Positions 1 to 11,290 of a stretch of 64,000 bases of DNA are shown here, piece after piece. The position numbers were made by a program, and so were the translations under genes. Under the pieces are notes generated by a model. The model was given only the letters and a program-made list of their open reading frames with translations. It was not told the DNA's origin and did not search any database. Location: contig NC_053392.1 of assembly GCF_905171765.1 (NCBI RefSeq), positions 408,896,366 to 408,960,365 of the forward strand, written 5' to 3'. Each line of letters starts with the position of its first letter. The first letter of the stretch is position 1. The stretch comes from Bufo bufo (taxonomy: Eukaryota; Chordata; Amphibia; Anura; Bufonidae).

Positions 1-133
1 ATTTTCTATTCACAATTATCCACTTTATTTCTATTTTTTCCTAATCATGTTTTATATTGATTTACACTGTATTTATGGACTTTATTCACGGTTTTCATTT
101 AAATCATGGAATTGATATTGATGACCCTTTATA

Positions 134-1764
134 CAGTCAGGTCCATAAATATTGGGACCTGGACACAATTCTAACATTTTTGGCTCTATACACCACCACA
201 ATGGATTTGAAAAGAAATAAACAAGATGTGCTTTAACTGCAGACTGTCAGCTTTAATTTGAGGGTATTTACATCCAAATCAGGTGAATGGTGTAGGAATT
301 ACAACAGTTTGCATATGTGTCTCCCACTTGTTAAGGGACCAAAAGTAATGGGACAATTGGCTTCTTAGCTATTCCATAGCCAGGTGTGTGTTACTCCCTC
401 ATTATCCCAACTACAATGAGCAGATAAAAAGTCCTGAGTTAATTTCAAGTTTGCTATTTGCATTTGAAATCTGTTTCTGTCAACTCTCAAGATGAGATAC
501 AAAGAGCTGTCACTATCAGTGAAGCAAGCCATCATTAGGCTAAAAAAACAAAACAAACCCATCAGAGAGATAGCAAAAACATTAGGAGTGGCCAAAACAA
601 CTGTTTGGAACATTCTTAAAAAGAAGGAATGCAACACCAAAAGACCTGGAAGACCACGGAAAACAACTGTGGTGGTTGACCGAAGAATTCTTTCCCTGGT
701 GAAGAAAACACCCTTCACAACAGTTGGCCAGATCAATAAACTCTCCAGGAGGTAGGTGTATGTGTGTCAAAGTCAACAATCAACAGAAGACTTCACCAGA
801 GTGAATACAGAGGGTTCACCACAAGATGTAAACCATTGGTGAGCCTCAAAAACAGGAAGGGCAGATTAGAGTTTGCCAAACGACATCTAAAAAAGCCTTC
901 ACAGTTCTGGAACAACATCCTATGGACAGATGAGACCAAGATCAACTTGTACCAGAGTGATGGGAAGAGAAGAGTATGGAGAAGGAAAGGAACTGCTCAT
1001 GATCCTAAGCATACCATCTCATCAGTGAAGCATAGTGGTGGTAGTGTCATGGCGAGGGCATGTATGGCTGCCAATGGAACTGGTTCTCTTGTATTTATTG
1101 ATGATGTGACTGTTGACAAAAGCAGCAGGATGAATTCTGTAGTGTTTCAGGCAATATTATCTGCTCATATTCAGCCAAATGCTTCAGAACTCATTGGACG
1201 GCGCTTCACAGTGCAGATGGACAATGACCCAAAGCATACTGCAAAAGCAACTAAAGAGTTTTTTAAGGGAAAGAAGTGGAATGTTATGCAATGGCCAAGT
1301 CAATCACCTGACCTGAATCCGATTGAGCATGCATTTCACTTGCTGAAGACAAAACTGAAGGGAAAATGCCCCAAGAACAAGCAGGAACTGAAGACAGTTG
1401 CAGTAGAGGCCTGGCAAAGCATCACCATGGATGAAACCCAGCGTCTGGTGATGTCTATGCATTCCAGACTTCAAGCTGTAATTGACTGTAAAGGATTTGC
1501 AACCAAGTATTAAAAAGTGAAAGTTAGATTTATGATTATTATAATGTCCCATTACTTTTGGCCCCTTAACAAGTGGGAGGCACATGCAAACTGTTGTAAT
1601 TCCTACACCGTTCACTTGATTTGGATGTAAATACCCTCAAATTAAAGCTGACAGTCTGCAGTAAAAGCACATCTTGTTCGTTTCATTTCAAATCCATTGT
1701 GGTGGTGTATAGAGCCAAAAAATTTAGAATTGTGTCGATGTCCCAATATTTATGGACCTGACTG
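134..1764 (+). mobile_element. Tc1/mariner element, IR/DR type, full length (Tc1-A)
   Basis: A 1631-bp element flanked by TA dinucleotides at 132-133 and 1765-1766, the target duplication expected of Tc1/mariner. Both ends begin CAGTCAGGTCCATAAATATT when read inwards. The terminal inverted repeats are about 220 bp long (134-355 and 1545-1764). Inside the left one, an outer motif CCATAAATATTGGGAC (about 142-157) is echoed by an inner CCAAAAGTAATGGGAC (about 338-353). This is the paired transposase-binding-site layout of IR/DR elements such as Sleeping Beauty. The enclosed transposase is frameshifted, so the copy is probably non-autonomous, although its ends look usable. A second, worse copy starts at 15539. 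Confidence 0.95.
492..1513 (+). pseudogene. Tc1-like transposase, DD34E, one frameshift
   Basis: Codes for a Tc1-type transposase, which cuts and pastes its own element in the nucleus. The start at 492 gives MRYKELSLSV, followed by a helix-turn-helix region (IREIAKTLGVAKTTVWNIL), the GRPRK basic motif and a second paired-like domain. The catalytic residues are D at 929-931 (in WTDETK), D at 1220-1222 (in MDNDPKH) and E at 1325-1327 (in SPDLNPIE), with 34 residues between the last two. Compared with the copy at 15898, this one has lost 15 nt near 630 (in frame) and one base near 738, which shifts the frame; the remainder is open from about 750 to the stop at 1513. A W-to-R change is visible in MARAC where the sister copy has MAWAC. 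The product would not be made intact. Confidence 0.9.
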
Positions 1765-1766
1765 TA

Positions 1767-2891
1767 TATGCTATATGCACCCTATGTTTGTATCACTGCT
1801 TGTGAAAGGTTCCAGTGTGTGAACCGAAACATTGCTACTGGTGAATAAACCTACACATTTTTACTGAAGGAAGTGCCGTGGATATTGCTCAATTAAAACT
1901 AGCTATCACTCTATAAATATATTGCTTCTGTTCTGCAGATGCAAGCACCAACGGGTGTGCACTACCCTAATTGCATCCTACCATTTCTGCTTTTTTGTCA
2001 GTTCATATTACTGACACTATAAATCTTTAGAGTGGTAGCACTTAAAATCACAGCCCCCCAACATGCTTCGCCAGGTCTCTGGCTTCTTCAGTGGTATGGG
2101 TGAGTGTAAAGCTAAAATGCAATGCACTGTGCTTAGATCACCTCCGAACTGACCAGCTAGGCCACTGCGCCTGCAAACAGACTTAATTTTTTAAGAAACT
2201 AATATACCACAATGCGTCTGTGCACAGACTTAGAAATTCTTAGACATAATACTAAATGGTGCACTTATTTTCATTAATATACAGAATAGTGATGTGCCCA
2301 TTGAGAACTGCAGTTCATTCTGTATATATTATTTATGTCAGATATCTAGGTACTTATATCAGATTAAATCATGTATTCACATGGATCTATAATTCTACGC
2401 TGGTCTTAGATTCCCTTGTGCTGACATTTGGCTCATTTATGATGAGATGTACACTTAATCATAAATTGGTGCATAGACAGGAGCTATGCCCCTGGAGAGA
2501 AAAAACAAAACACTCCAGTAGTTCTTCATCAACATTTACTCCCGGAAACAGGCATAAATGTTAGTAAATTTGCCTGGTTCCAGGTCCCAACCCTGGCCGG
2601 GCCTTCACCAATCCAACATGAATACATGGCAAAAACATATTTTTGTACAGGTGTTTAAAAAGTCGCAAAAGGGTTTTTATGACTTTTTACACAAAAAAAT
2701 TGCCTCCAATTTTTTTTTAGGTATTTATTTTTTAGAATTATTGTTTCTCACAAAGTTACAAGAAGGTGGATATAGATATCAAAAGCCCAGCAAAACAACT
2801 GCAGTCATCAGGTTGCGTGCTTTCAGTTTAGAGGTGCACTTACCTTTTGTTACTTTTTTAAAATATTCCAGCCTGAAACCAAATTATTAGC
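1767..2891. other. Non-coding dispersed-repeat sequence, Penelope-like traces
   Basis: No gene is seen. Sequence 1790-1870 contains a stem (GGTTC / GAACC) followed by GAAAC and then TGAATAAA, reminiscent of Penelope-like element tails. At 2054-2095 on the minus strand there is a copy of the hammerhead-like motif found at 23178-23219. The rest (2260-2890) is A/T-rich with no coding signal. A stretch of about 50 bp at 2647-2700 resembles 12035-12084 (ACAGGTGTTTA, AGTCGCAAAA, then GACTTT), so part of this region is a dispersed repeat that I cannot name. Confidence 0.4.
2054..2095 (-). ncRNA. Hammerhead-like motif, decayed copy
   Basis: Read on the minus strand: CTGAAGA (2085-2091, fits CUGANGA), one extra A, a 5-bp stem GCCAG / CTGGC closed by AGAC, then GAAG in place of GAAA (2066-2069), then a short stem III and a G run. 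The GAAA-to-GAAG change and the weak stem I argue against activity. It shares about 40 bp with the better copy at 23178-23219 inside a Penelope-like element, which suggests the same element family. Confidence 0.35.
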
Positions 2892-3143
2892 GTGTCCGGA
2901 TTAGGTCCGGATGCGTCCTGGTGCATTGCGGCAAACCCGCGCGAGTAGGTACGCAATTGCAGTCAGTTTTGCGTTCCGTTGTTCATTTTTTATCGCGCGT
3001 GTGCAATGTGTTTTGCACGCGCGTGATAAAAAACTGACTGTGGTACCCAGACCCGAACTTCTTCACAGAAGTTCAGGTATGGGTTCAAGGTTGTATAGAT
3101 TGTATTATTTTCCCTTATAACATTGTTATAAGGGAAAATAATA

Positions 3144-4700
3144 CACTGCTCAAAAAAATAAAGGGAACACAAAAATAACATATCCTAGATCTGAGTTAAT
3201 TAAATATTCTTCTGAAATACTTTGTTCTTTACATAGTTGAATGTGCTGACAACAAAATCACACAAAAATAAAAAAAATGGAAATCAAATTTTTCAACCCA
3301 TGGAGGTCTGGATTTGGAGTCACACTCAAAATTAAAGTGGAAAAACACATTACAGGCTGATCCAACTTTGATGAGGCTCAGTAGTGTGTGTGGCCTCCAC
3401 GTGCCTGTATGACCTCCCTACAACGCCTGTGCATGCTCCTGGTGAGGTGGCGGACGGTCTCCTGAGGGATCTCCTCCCAGACCTGGACTAAAGCATCTGC
3501 CAACTCCTGGACAGCCTGTGGTGCAACGTGACGTTGGTGGATAGAGCGAGACATGATGTCCCAGATGTGCTCAATTGGATTAAGGTCTGGGGAACGGGTG
3601 GGCCAGTCCATAGCATTAATGCCTTCGTCTTGCAGGAACTGCTGACACACTCCAGCCACATGAGGTATAGCATTGTCTTGCATTAGGAGGAACCCAGGGC
3701 CAACCGCACCAGCATATGGTCTCACAAGGGGTCTGAGAATCTCATCTCAGTACCTAATGGCAGTCAGGCTACCTCTGGCGAGCACATGGAGGGCTGTGCG
3801 GCCCTCCAAAGAAATGCCACCCCACACCATTACTGACCCAATGCCAAACCGGTCATGCTGGAGGATGTTGCAGGCAGCAGAACGTTCTCTACGGCGTCTC
3901 CAGACTCTGTCACGTCTGTCACATGTGCTCAGTGTGAACCTGCTTTCATCTGTGAAGAGCACAGGGGGCCAGTGGCGAATTTGCCAATCTTGGTGTTCTC
4001 TGGCAAATGCCAAACATCCTGCACGGTGTTGGTCTGTAAGCACAACCCCCACCTGTGGACGTCGGGCCCTCATATCACCCTCATGGAGTCTGTTTCTGAC
4101 CGTTTGAGCAGACACATGCACATTTGTGGCCTGCTGGAGGTCATTTTGCAGGGCTCTGGCAGTGCTCCTCCTGTTCCTCCTCGCACAAAAGCGGAGGTAG
4201 CGGTCCTGCTGCTGGGTTGTTGCCCTCCTACGGCCTCCTCCACATCTCCTGATGTACTGGCCTGTCTCCTGGTAGCGCCTCCATGCTCTGGACACTATGC
4301 TGACAGACACAGCAAACCTTCTTGCCACAGCTCGCATTGATGTGCCATCCTGGATAAGCTGCACTACCTGAGCCACTTGTGTGGGTTGTAGACTCCGTCT
4401 CATGCTACCACTAGAGTAAAAGCACCGCCAGAATTCAAAAGTGACCAAAACATCAGCCAGGAAGCATAGGAACTGAGAAGTGGTCTGTGGTAACCACCTG
4501 CAGAACCACTCCTTTATTGGGGGTGTCTTGCTAATTGCCTATAATTTCCATCTGTTGTCTATTACATTTGCACAACAGCATGTGAAATTGATTGTCACTC
4601 AGTGTAGCTTCCTAAGTGGACAGTTTGATTTCACAGAAGTGTGATTGACTTGGAGTTACATTGTGTTGTTTAAGTGTTCCCTTTATTTTTTTGAGCAGTG
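3144..4700 (-). mobile_element. Tc1-like transposon, short TIRs, near complete
   Basis: Flanked by TA at 3142-3143 and 4701-4702. The ends are inverted copies of CACTGCTCAAAAAAATAAAG continuing into GGAACAC, giving short terminal repeats of about 27 bp, unlike the 220-bp ends of Tc1-A. The single transposase gene is on the minus strand and has one stop. The element sits in the arm of a foldback MITE and is therefore younger than it. Confidence 0.95.
3378..4403 (-). pseudogene. Tc1-like transposase DD34E, single in-frame stop
   Basis: A transposase frame of 342 codons beginning [10 protein letters not shown] at 4403 and ending GGHTHY at 3378. The N-terminus holds a helix-turn-helix ([21 protein letters not shown]) and an R-rich hinge. 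The catalytic residues sit in [17 protein letters not shown] and SPDLNPIEH, with 34 residues between the second D and the E. The frame is open throughout except for one TGA at 3747-3749, which sits where CGA (Arg) would be expected, so a single CpG-to-TpG change may have killed it. Length and motifs otherwise match a full Tc1-type protein. I place the start at 4403 because it gives a normal Tc1 N-terminus; the open frame upstream lacks family features. Confidence 0.88.
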
Positions 4701-5474
4701 TACATTCTGAATACAGAATGCATAGTAAAATAGGGCTGGAGGGGTTAAAAAAATATATATATTTTTTTTAACTCACCTTAATCCACTTGTTCGCGCAGCC
4801 GACATCTCTTCTCTCTTCAGCTGTAGGAAAAGGACCTTTGACGTCACTTCGCTCATCACATGGTGAGTCACATGATCCATGTGACGGACCATGTGATGAA
4901 CGTAGTGATGTCATCAAAGGTCCTATTCCTCACAGAACAAGACAGAAGAGATGCCGGCTGCGCGAACAAGTGGATTAAGGCGAGTTGAATTTTTTGACAT
5001 TTTAAAAAAAAATTTTAACCCCTCCAGCCCTATTTTACTATGCATTCTGTATTCAGAATGCTATTATTTTCTCTTATAACCATGTTATAAGGGAAAATAA
5101 TAATGATCGGGTCCCCACCCCGATCATCACCTAGCAACCGTGCGTGAAAATCGCACCGCATCCGCACTTGCTTGCGGATGCTTGCGATTTTCACGCAACC
5201 CCATTCATTTCTATGGGCCTGCGTTACGTGAAAAACGCACAAAGAGGAGCATGCTGCGATTTTCACGCAACGCACAAGTGATGCGTGAAAATCACCGCTC
5301 ATGTGCACAGCCCCATAGAAATGAATGGGTCCGGATTCAGTGCGGGAAATCTCGCCCGTGTGAAAGGGGCCTTAGTCTTTCCAGTTCTGGCGACTTTATG
5401 AAGATATGTGCATGTAAATTTAGGCCTACAGTATGTGGTATGTGTGAGGTCTGCAAATGTTGAACATTTAGTTA

Positions 5475-5801
5475 GGCCGCATGTACACGACCGTGGTGTG
5501 TTTAGCAGTCAGCAAATCGCGGATTCGAAAAACACGCATGGCGTCCTTGCGTGTTCTGCAATTTTCAGAACGGCATGGACAGCTTTCGATATAAATGCCT
5601 ATTCTTGGCCGCAAAGCGCGGACAAGAATAGGACATGTTATATTTTTTTAGCTGGGCCACGGAACGGAGCAACGGATGCGGACAGCACACAGAGTGCTGT
5701 CCACATCTTTTGCGGCCCCATTGAAGTGAATGGGTCCGCATCCGAGCTGCCAAAATGGCGGCTTGGATGTGGACAAAAACAACGGCCGTGTGCATGAGGC
5801 C
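5475..5801. mobile_element. Harbinger-like MITE
   Basis: Ends are GGCCGCATGTACACGACCGT and, inverted, ACGGCCGTGTGCATGAGGCC. Each side is flanked by TTA (5472-5474 and 5802-5804), the 3-bp target duplication of PIF/Harbinger elements. The interior has no coding capacity and shows palindromic stretches such as TCTTGGCCGCAAAGCGCGGACAAGA. Confidence 0.75.
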
Positions 5802-5909
5802 TTAGTGTGATGTGTATAACTTTCTGCTTGAGTCACACTTGTACCCATTAATATTTGTATGCAATTTTTTTATGAAGTTTCACCTTAAAACAAAATTGAA
5901 TTAAGTTAT

Positions 5910-6257
5910 GGTACTTTCACACTAGCGTTATTCTTTTCCGGCATTGAGTTCCGTCCTAGGGGCTCAATACCGGAAAAGAACTGATCAGCTTTATCCTAAT
6001 GCATTCTGAATGGAGAGCATTCCATTCAGGATGCATCAGGATGTCTTCAGTTCAGTGTTCTTGCCTTTTCAGGACGGACATAATACCGCAGCATGCTGTG
6101 TTTTTATCTCCGTCCAAAATTCTGGAACACTTGCTGGAATGCCGGATCCTGCATTTTTTTCCATTGAAATGCATTAATGCCGGATCCGATTTTGTGGTCT
6201 GCGAATGCTCAAATGTTAAAAAAAATTATTGCCTGATCCGTTTTTCCGGATCCTGAT
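5910..6257. mobile_element. MITE fragment (TACTTTCACACTAGCG end)
   Basis: Begins with GGTACTTTCACACTAGCGTT, a TIR-like end, and contains internal inverted copies of TTTTCCGG and ATGCCGGATCC. The expected inverted right end is not seen, so this copy looks 3'-truncated near 6257. No coding capacity. Confidence 0.5.
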
Positions 6258-6634
6258 CCCTCTGACAAATGCCATCATTTTTTTCAAAAAGTAAAGCAAC
6301 AGTCAGAAATCAGCTGATAAAATATAAGTACACTCTATAATTCACCACATTTAGCAACAAAAACTTGAAGTAAATGTTTTCTGTAGAAGTCCACGCATAT
6401 TGTTTTGAAGAAACTGACTTACTCTATTTTTAAGAGAACCTGTCGTGTTGAATATGGTGTTTGATCTACAGTACAAGCAGTATGTTGTAGAGCAGAAGGA
6501 GCTGAGTGGATTCATATATAGTTTTGCATATTGGACAAGTTCACACTTCAATGATTTGGTTACCGATTTTAATGCTTGTGAGCCAAAACCAGGTGGGGGT
6601 CCAGAACACAGAACAGGTGTATATCTTTCCATTA
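6258..6634. other. Non-coding, no gene seen
   Basis: A/T-rich spacer containing part of a dispersed repeat (AAGAGAACCTGTC near 6432 and GTGAGCCAAAACCAGG near 6579). The latter recurs inverted at about 6901-6916. I see no coding region or RNA gene. Confidence 0.4.
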
Positions 6635-6870
6635 CGCTAGGGCTACACGGTGACATTTACATACACGTGTCGCACAACAAAAAAGGGTACGACTACATAG
6701 CGGTATTTCATAAAATGTCATTTACAATGCGACATGCTTCTACTGCGACGTAACAGTAGCAAAAAAAAATCCATTTGCGATTGTCACATTGTAACACCAT
6801 TGAAATACATTACGTGAAATGTGGCGCAGCATTTTTGTCACGTGACCCATGCCACCATGTAGCCCTGGCC
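6635..6870. mobile_element. Harbinger-like MITE
   Basis: Left end CGCTAGGGCTACACGG pairs with right end CCATGTAGCCCTGGCC. TTA flanks both sides (6632-6634 and 6871-6873). The interior contains imperfect inverted repeats around CACGTG and ACATGCGACA. No coding capacity. A lone similar right end lies near 8585-8600. Confidence 0.65.
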
Positions 6871-7087
6871 TTACACCTTATCTTTGTCTACGCTCCATTT
6901 CTGGTTTTGGCTCACAATCACTGATGGAAATCACTGAACTGTGGAATAGTTACTACATAGAAAGGAATGATGTTGCAGTGCAACTTGTTTGCTGTGACTG
7001 CGACCACAGAATCTTAAAAAAATCAAGCGGGGTGTGGATTCTTTGTGATTCTGGGGTCTCGGCAAACATTTAATGGCTGCCCTTCTA

Positions 7088-8540
7088 CAGTCGTGGCCAA
7101 AAGTTTTGAGAATGACACAAATATTAGTTTTCACAAAGTTTGCTGCTAAACTGCTTTTAGATCTTTGTTTCAGTTGTTTCTGTGATGTAGTGAAATATAA
7201 TTACACGCACTTCATACGTTTCAAAGGCTTTTATCGACAATTACATGACATTTATGCAAAGAGTCAGTATTTGCAGTGTTGGCCCTTCTTTTTCAGGACC
7301 TCTGCAATTCGACTGGGCATGCTCTCAATAAACTTCTGGGCCAATTCCTGACTGATAGCAACCCATTCTTTCATAATCACTTCTTGGAGTTTGTCAGAAT
7401 TAGTGGGTTTTTGTTTGTCCACCCGCCTTTCGAGGATTGACCACAAGTTCTCAATGGGATTAAGATCTGGGGAGTTTCCAGGCCATGGACCCAAAATGTC
7501 AACGTTTTGGTCCCCGAGCCACTTAGTTATCACTTTTGCCTTATGGCACGGTGCTCCATCGTGCTGGAAAATGCATTGTTCTTCATCAAACTGTTGTTGG
7601 AAGAAGTTATTGTTGGAGGGTGTTTTGGTACCATTCTTTATTCATGGCTGTGTTTTTGGGCAAAATTGTGAGTGAGCCCACTCCCTTGGATGAGAAGCAA
7701 CCCCACACATGAATGGTCTCGGGATGCTTTCCTGTTGGCATGACACAGGACTGATGGTAGCGCTCACCTTTTCTTCTCCGGACAAGCCTTTTTCCAGATG
7801 CCCCAAACAATCGGAAAGAGGCTTCATCGGAGAATATGACTTTGCCCCAGTCCTCAGCAGTCCATTCACCATACTTTCTGCAGAAGATCAATCTGTCCCT
7901 GATGTTTTTTTTGGAGAGAAGTGGCTTCTTTGCTGGCCTTCTTGACACCAGGCCATCTTCCAAAAGTCTTCGCCTCACTGTGCGTGCAGATGCGCTCACA
8001 CCTGCCTGCTGCCATTCCTGAGCACTTGCTGGACTTTCTTGGACGCCCTGAAGCCTTCTTAACAAGAATTGAACCTCTTTCCTTGAAGTTCTTGATGATC
8101 CTATAAATTGTTGCTTGAGGTGCAATCTTAGTAGCCACAATATCCTTGCCTGTGAAGCCATTTTTATGCAACGCAATGATGGCTGCACGCGTTTCTTTGC
8201 AGGTCACCATGGTTAACAATGGAAGAACAATGATTTCAAGCATCACCCTCCTTTTAACATGTCAAGCCTGCCATTTTTGTGCTTGTCAACATTCTTACCT
8301 GAGTTAACAAGACCATTACTGAAATGATCTCAGCAGGTCCTTTAATGACAGTAATGAAATGCAGTGGAAAGGTTTTTTTGGGATTAAGTTAATTCTCATG
8401 GCAAAGAAGGACGATGCAATTCATCTGATCACTCTTCATAACATTCTGGAGCATATGCAAATTGCTATTATAAAAACTTAAGCAGCAACTTTTCCAATTT
8501 CCAATATTTATGTAATTCTCAAAACTTATGGCCACGACTG
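7088..8540 (-). mobile_element. DD35E Tc1/mariner element, decayed copy
   Basis: Flanked by TA at 7086-7087 and 8541-8542. Ends read CAGTCGTGGCCAAAAGTTTT (left) and the matching inverted sequence with one change (right). It is a close relative of the intact element at 18836-20383 but about 95 bp shorter because of deletions both in the gene and in the 5' non-coding part. Confidence 0.93.
7264..8210 (-). pseudogene. DD35E transposase, two frameshifting deletions
   Basis: Same protein as the intact gene at 19012-20019. The start at 8210 lies in an ACCATGG context. Compared with that gene, 53 nt are missing near 8027 (between two short ...CACT/...CGCT repeats), removing the segment after the GRPRKSSK hinge. 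A further 8 nt are missing near 7591, just before the second catalytic D. The first D (IFSDEASF) is present on one frame and the third residue (SPDLNPIEN) on another. The protein cannot be made. Confidence 0.88.
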
Positions 8541-8794
8541 TAGACTCTGATTCTTAGTTGTGTGACACTTGTGCCCCAGATCACAGTATAGCCCTAGCCT
8601 AATACCTTCTCTCCTATGATCCATGCCCGATTTTGGATTCAAAAACTGCACCAAAAAACCAAAACATGTGGTAGCACCCTCAGGATATGTTCACACATAT
8701 ATTTTTTTTCCAAGGATCCTGCGCCAAAAAGGCATACAGAATTTTCTTCATAGATTTTTTCCCCGCATCATGTTTTTTCAGAACACGACTGTTA

Positions 8795-9179
8795 GGCCCC
8801 TTTCACACGAGCGAGTTTTCCACGCTGGTGCAATGCATGACGTGAACGCATAGCACCCACACTGAATACACCCACAATTCATTTCAATGGGTCTGTCTGC
8901 GTGAAAATTGCAGCATGTTCTATATTCTGTGTTTTTCACACAGCCCTGGCCCCATAGAAGTGAATGAGGCTTCACTGATGGTTGCACTGATGTTTGTAAA
9001 CCTTCAGTTTTTTATTACGCCCGTGAAAAACGCATCAAAATGCATTGCACCCGCACGTAAAAAACTGAAAAACGTAACACAATCTCAGATAAAAAAATTA
9101 CTTAACTTGCTTGCAAAATGGAGCGAGTTTCACTGAAAGCATCCCGAACGCAATCCGTATCGTTCATGTGAAAGAGGCC
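8795..9179. mobile_element. Harbinger-like MITE
   Basis: Left end GGCCCCTTTCACACGAGCGA and right end CGTTCATGTGAAAGAGGCC are inverted copies, with TTA on both sides (8792-8794 and 9180-9182). The interior is non-coding, with repeated GTGAAAA/TTTTCAC motifs. The right half resembles 13127-13242. Confidence 0.75.
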
Positions 9180-9182
9180 TTA

Positions 9183-9724
9183 CATGTGCGTTTAGCAGCT
9201 GAAGACATCTGTATGATCACATTTTCACATTGTCTGGTCCTGTCAATCAAAGTGCAGAGGGCATGGCAGTTGCAGAGAGAGCAAAGCCTCTGGGTGTAAC
9301 AGCAACACCCCCTTTGCTCCTACAGGTTCATTTGCATATATTAAAACATAACTTTTCTCAGCAATGCAGGCACATATGAACATGAGACCAACACAGATGC
9401 CTTCAGCTGCCAAGTGCACATGTAACAGGTCAGCCAGGTTCATAGCTACAAATCTGCTGACAGATGCCCTTTAAAGGGGAATCCACATGTAAATGCTTAC
9501 AGCTTTTAAAACCGCATCATAGAAAAATGAAGTGACCTGTTCATTCTTGATGCAGATTACGCATGGAATCTGTGCCCAAAATTCCCATTGAAAATGGGCA
9601 GGATGAAAAACCGCCTTGGTAAAAAAAAATACAAAAAAAAGGCAAAGCAACAACAACATATCTAAGACACACAGCAAACTTTGAATGTATGACCACTCAG
9701 TGCGATCCTGTCACGGTTATGCAG
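9183..9724. other. Foldback remnant and non-coding spacer
   Basis: Arms at about 9184-9212 (ATGTGCGTTTAGCAGCTGAA) and 9394-9424 (inverted: CAGCTGCCAAGTGCACATGT) mark a small foldback. The rest is non-coding with no recognisable gene. Confidence 0.4.
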
Positions 9725-9859
9725 TGGGCTCTAATTAAACTAATGAAGACCATACTTTGCAGTGGGTCTGTATTATTAATGGCCAAATGGTATTGAAAGG
9801 GTCAGTCGGCCATTAACAATACAGACCCGTGTAATCTTCATTAGTTTAATTACAGCCCG
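9725..9859. repeat. Short inverted repeat (foldback)
   Basis: Arms of about 50-58 bp: GGGCTCTAATTAAACTAATG... at the left and the reverse complement ...CATTAGTTTAATTACAGCCC at the right, meeting at GGCC either side of a short loop near 9792. No coding capacity. Probably a MITE. Confidence 0.6.
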
Positions 9860-10519
9860 CTGCGGCCTTCTCAGTCTCATCACAACCGTGGCACAGCCAC
9901 GCCGTGTGGTCGTACCTTAAAGGGAACCTGTCACCTCCCAAAACCATCCCAAGCCGCCAGCAGTACCTGCGTGTAGCCAGCAGCGTGTTTCTGATGATTC
10001 CTTTCTTCCTGAAGACAGATGCAGCAAAAGTACTGAAAACTTTGTTTTACCCCCTGCCCGGAACACCACTCCACACATGCTTGAAGTCAAGGGGGCAGCG
10101 GTAACCATGCCCCATTCCCTGCCCCTTCACTGTGACTGACAGCGCTTATGCAGAGAGTTCGGCAAAGCCAGCTGGGGGGCAGGAAAGGGGGCGTAGTTAT
10201 CGTGACTTGAAGCAACGAGGCCGCTGCCTCCTTGACTTCAAGCATGTGTGGAGAAGCGCAACATTTTCAGTACTTTTGCTGCATCTGCCTTCACGAAGAA
10301 AGGCATCATCAGAAACACACTGCTGGCTACACGCAGGCAGGGCCGCTGATAGAAATCATGGGGCCCCGTACAGCATACATGACGGGGCCCCTTCAGCTCC
10401 ACCCCCTGATCCCTCCTTCAGCCACACCCCTGGCCCCGCCCTTGGCCCCTCCCCAGACGCCGCCTTGAAACAACATGCAGATTTGTCTACAAGTGATATT
10501 TATGGCGCTGGGGGGTCGT

Positions 10520-10918
10520 CTGTGAATGGCGCTGTTATGGAGGGGATTTGTGAATGGCACTGTTATGGAGGGGATCTGTGAATGGCACTTTTATGGAGGG
10601 GATCTGTGGATGGCACTGTTATGGAGGGGATCTGTGGATGGCACTGTTATGGAGGGGATCTGTGGATGGCACTGTTATGGAGGGGATCTGTGGATGGCAC
10701 TGTTATGGAGCGGATCTGTGGATGGCACTGTTATGGAGGGGATCTGTGGATGGCACTGTTGTGGGGGGATCTGTGGATGGCACTGTTATGGAGGGGATCT
10801 GTGGATGGCACTGTTATGGGGGGATCTGTGGATGGCACTGTTATGGGGGGATCTGTGGATGGCACTGTTATGGGGGGATCTGTGGATGGCACTGTTATAG
10901 AGGGGGATCTGTGGATGA
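10520..10918 (+). repeat. 28-bp minisatellite, left array
   Basis: About fourteen tandem copies of a unit built from GATCTGTGGATGGCACTG followed by TTATGGAGGG, with small length variants in the G run. The first units read GTGAATGGC and later ones GTGGATGGC. Confidence 0.9.
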
Positions 10919-10939
10919 CACATACCGTATATAGCATCT

Positions 10940-11290
10940 TATGCTATGTGTCATCCACAGATACCCCTCCATAACAGTGCCATTCACAGATACCCTCCAT
11001 AACAGTGCCATCCACAGATCCCCCCCATAACAGTCATCCACAGATCCCCCCATAACAGTGCCATCCACAGATCCCCCCCATAACAGTCATCCACAGATCC
11101 CCCCATAACAGTGTCATCCACAGATCCCCCCCATAACAGTGTCATCCACAGATCCCCCTCCATAATGGTGCCATCCACAGATCCCCCCCATATGTGTCAT
11201 CCACAGACCCCCCGGCCCCCCCCATAAGTGTCATCCACATGACAGACCCCCCCCCATAACAGTGCCATCCACGGATCCCCCGCCCTCCCT
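10940..11290 (-). repeat. 28-bp minisatellite, right array, inverted
   Basis: The same unit as 10520-10918 in reverse complement (CCATAACAGTGCCATCCAC then AGATCCCCC), with more decay and unit shortening. A short spacer (about 10919-10939, containing ATACCGTATATAGCATCTTA) separates the two arrays. Together they form a potential hairpin with arms of more than 300 nt. Confidence 0.85.

Larger units (their letters stand above)
2892..5374. mobile_element. Large foldback MITE, split by a Tc1-like element
   Basis: A non-autonomous foldback element interrupted at 3143 by the Tc1-like insertion 3144-4700. The inner palindrome is clear: 4703-4747 (CATTCTGAATACAGAATGCA...) is the reverse complement of 5017-5061, with the centre near 4882. 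Outer arms carry the TTATAAGGGAAAATAATA motif at about 3126-3143 and 5086-5100. The 5' flank has further hairpins of CG-rich type (2940-3030). The right end, CGTGTGAAAGGGGCC followed by TTA (about 5356-5374), resembles the GGCC/TTA ends of the Harbinger-like MITEs nearby. The left end is less certain. No coding capacity. Confidence 0.7.

Noticed and set aside
1790..1870. A further hammerhead on the plus strand (GGTTC...GAACC then GAAAC)
   Set aside because: The CUGANGA box is not recognisable (CTTGTGA, two mismatches), so it is too weak to list as a ribozyme.
10526..10974. Three overlapping plus-strand frames of 124-130 codons rich in Trp, His and Gly
   Set aside because: All three frames are open only because a 28-bp repeat with no stop codon shifts frame at each unit. 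It is a minisatellite.
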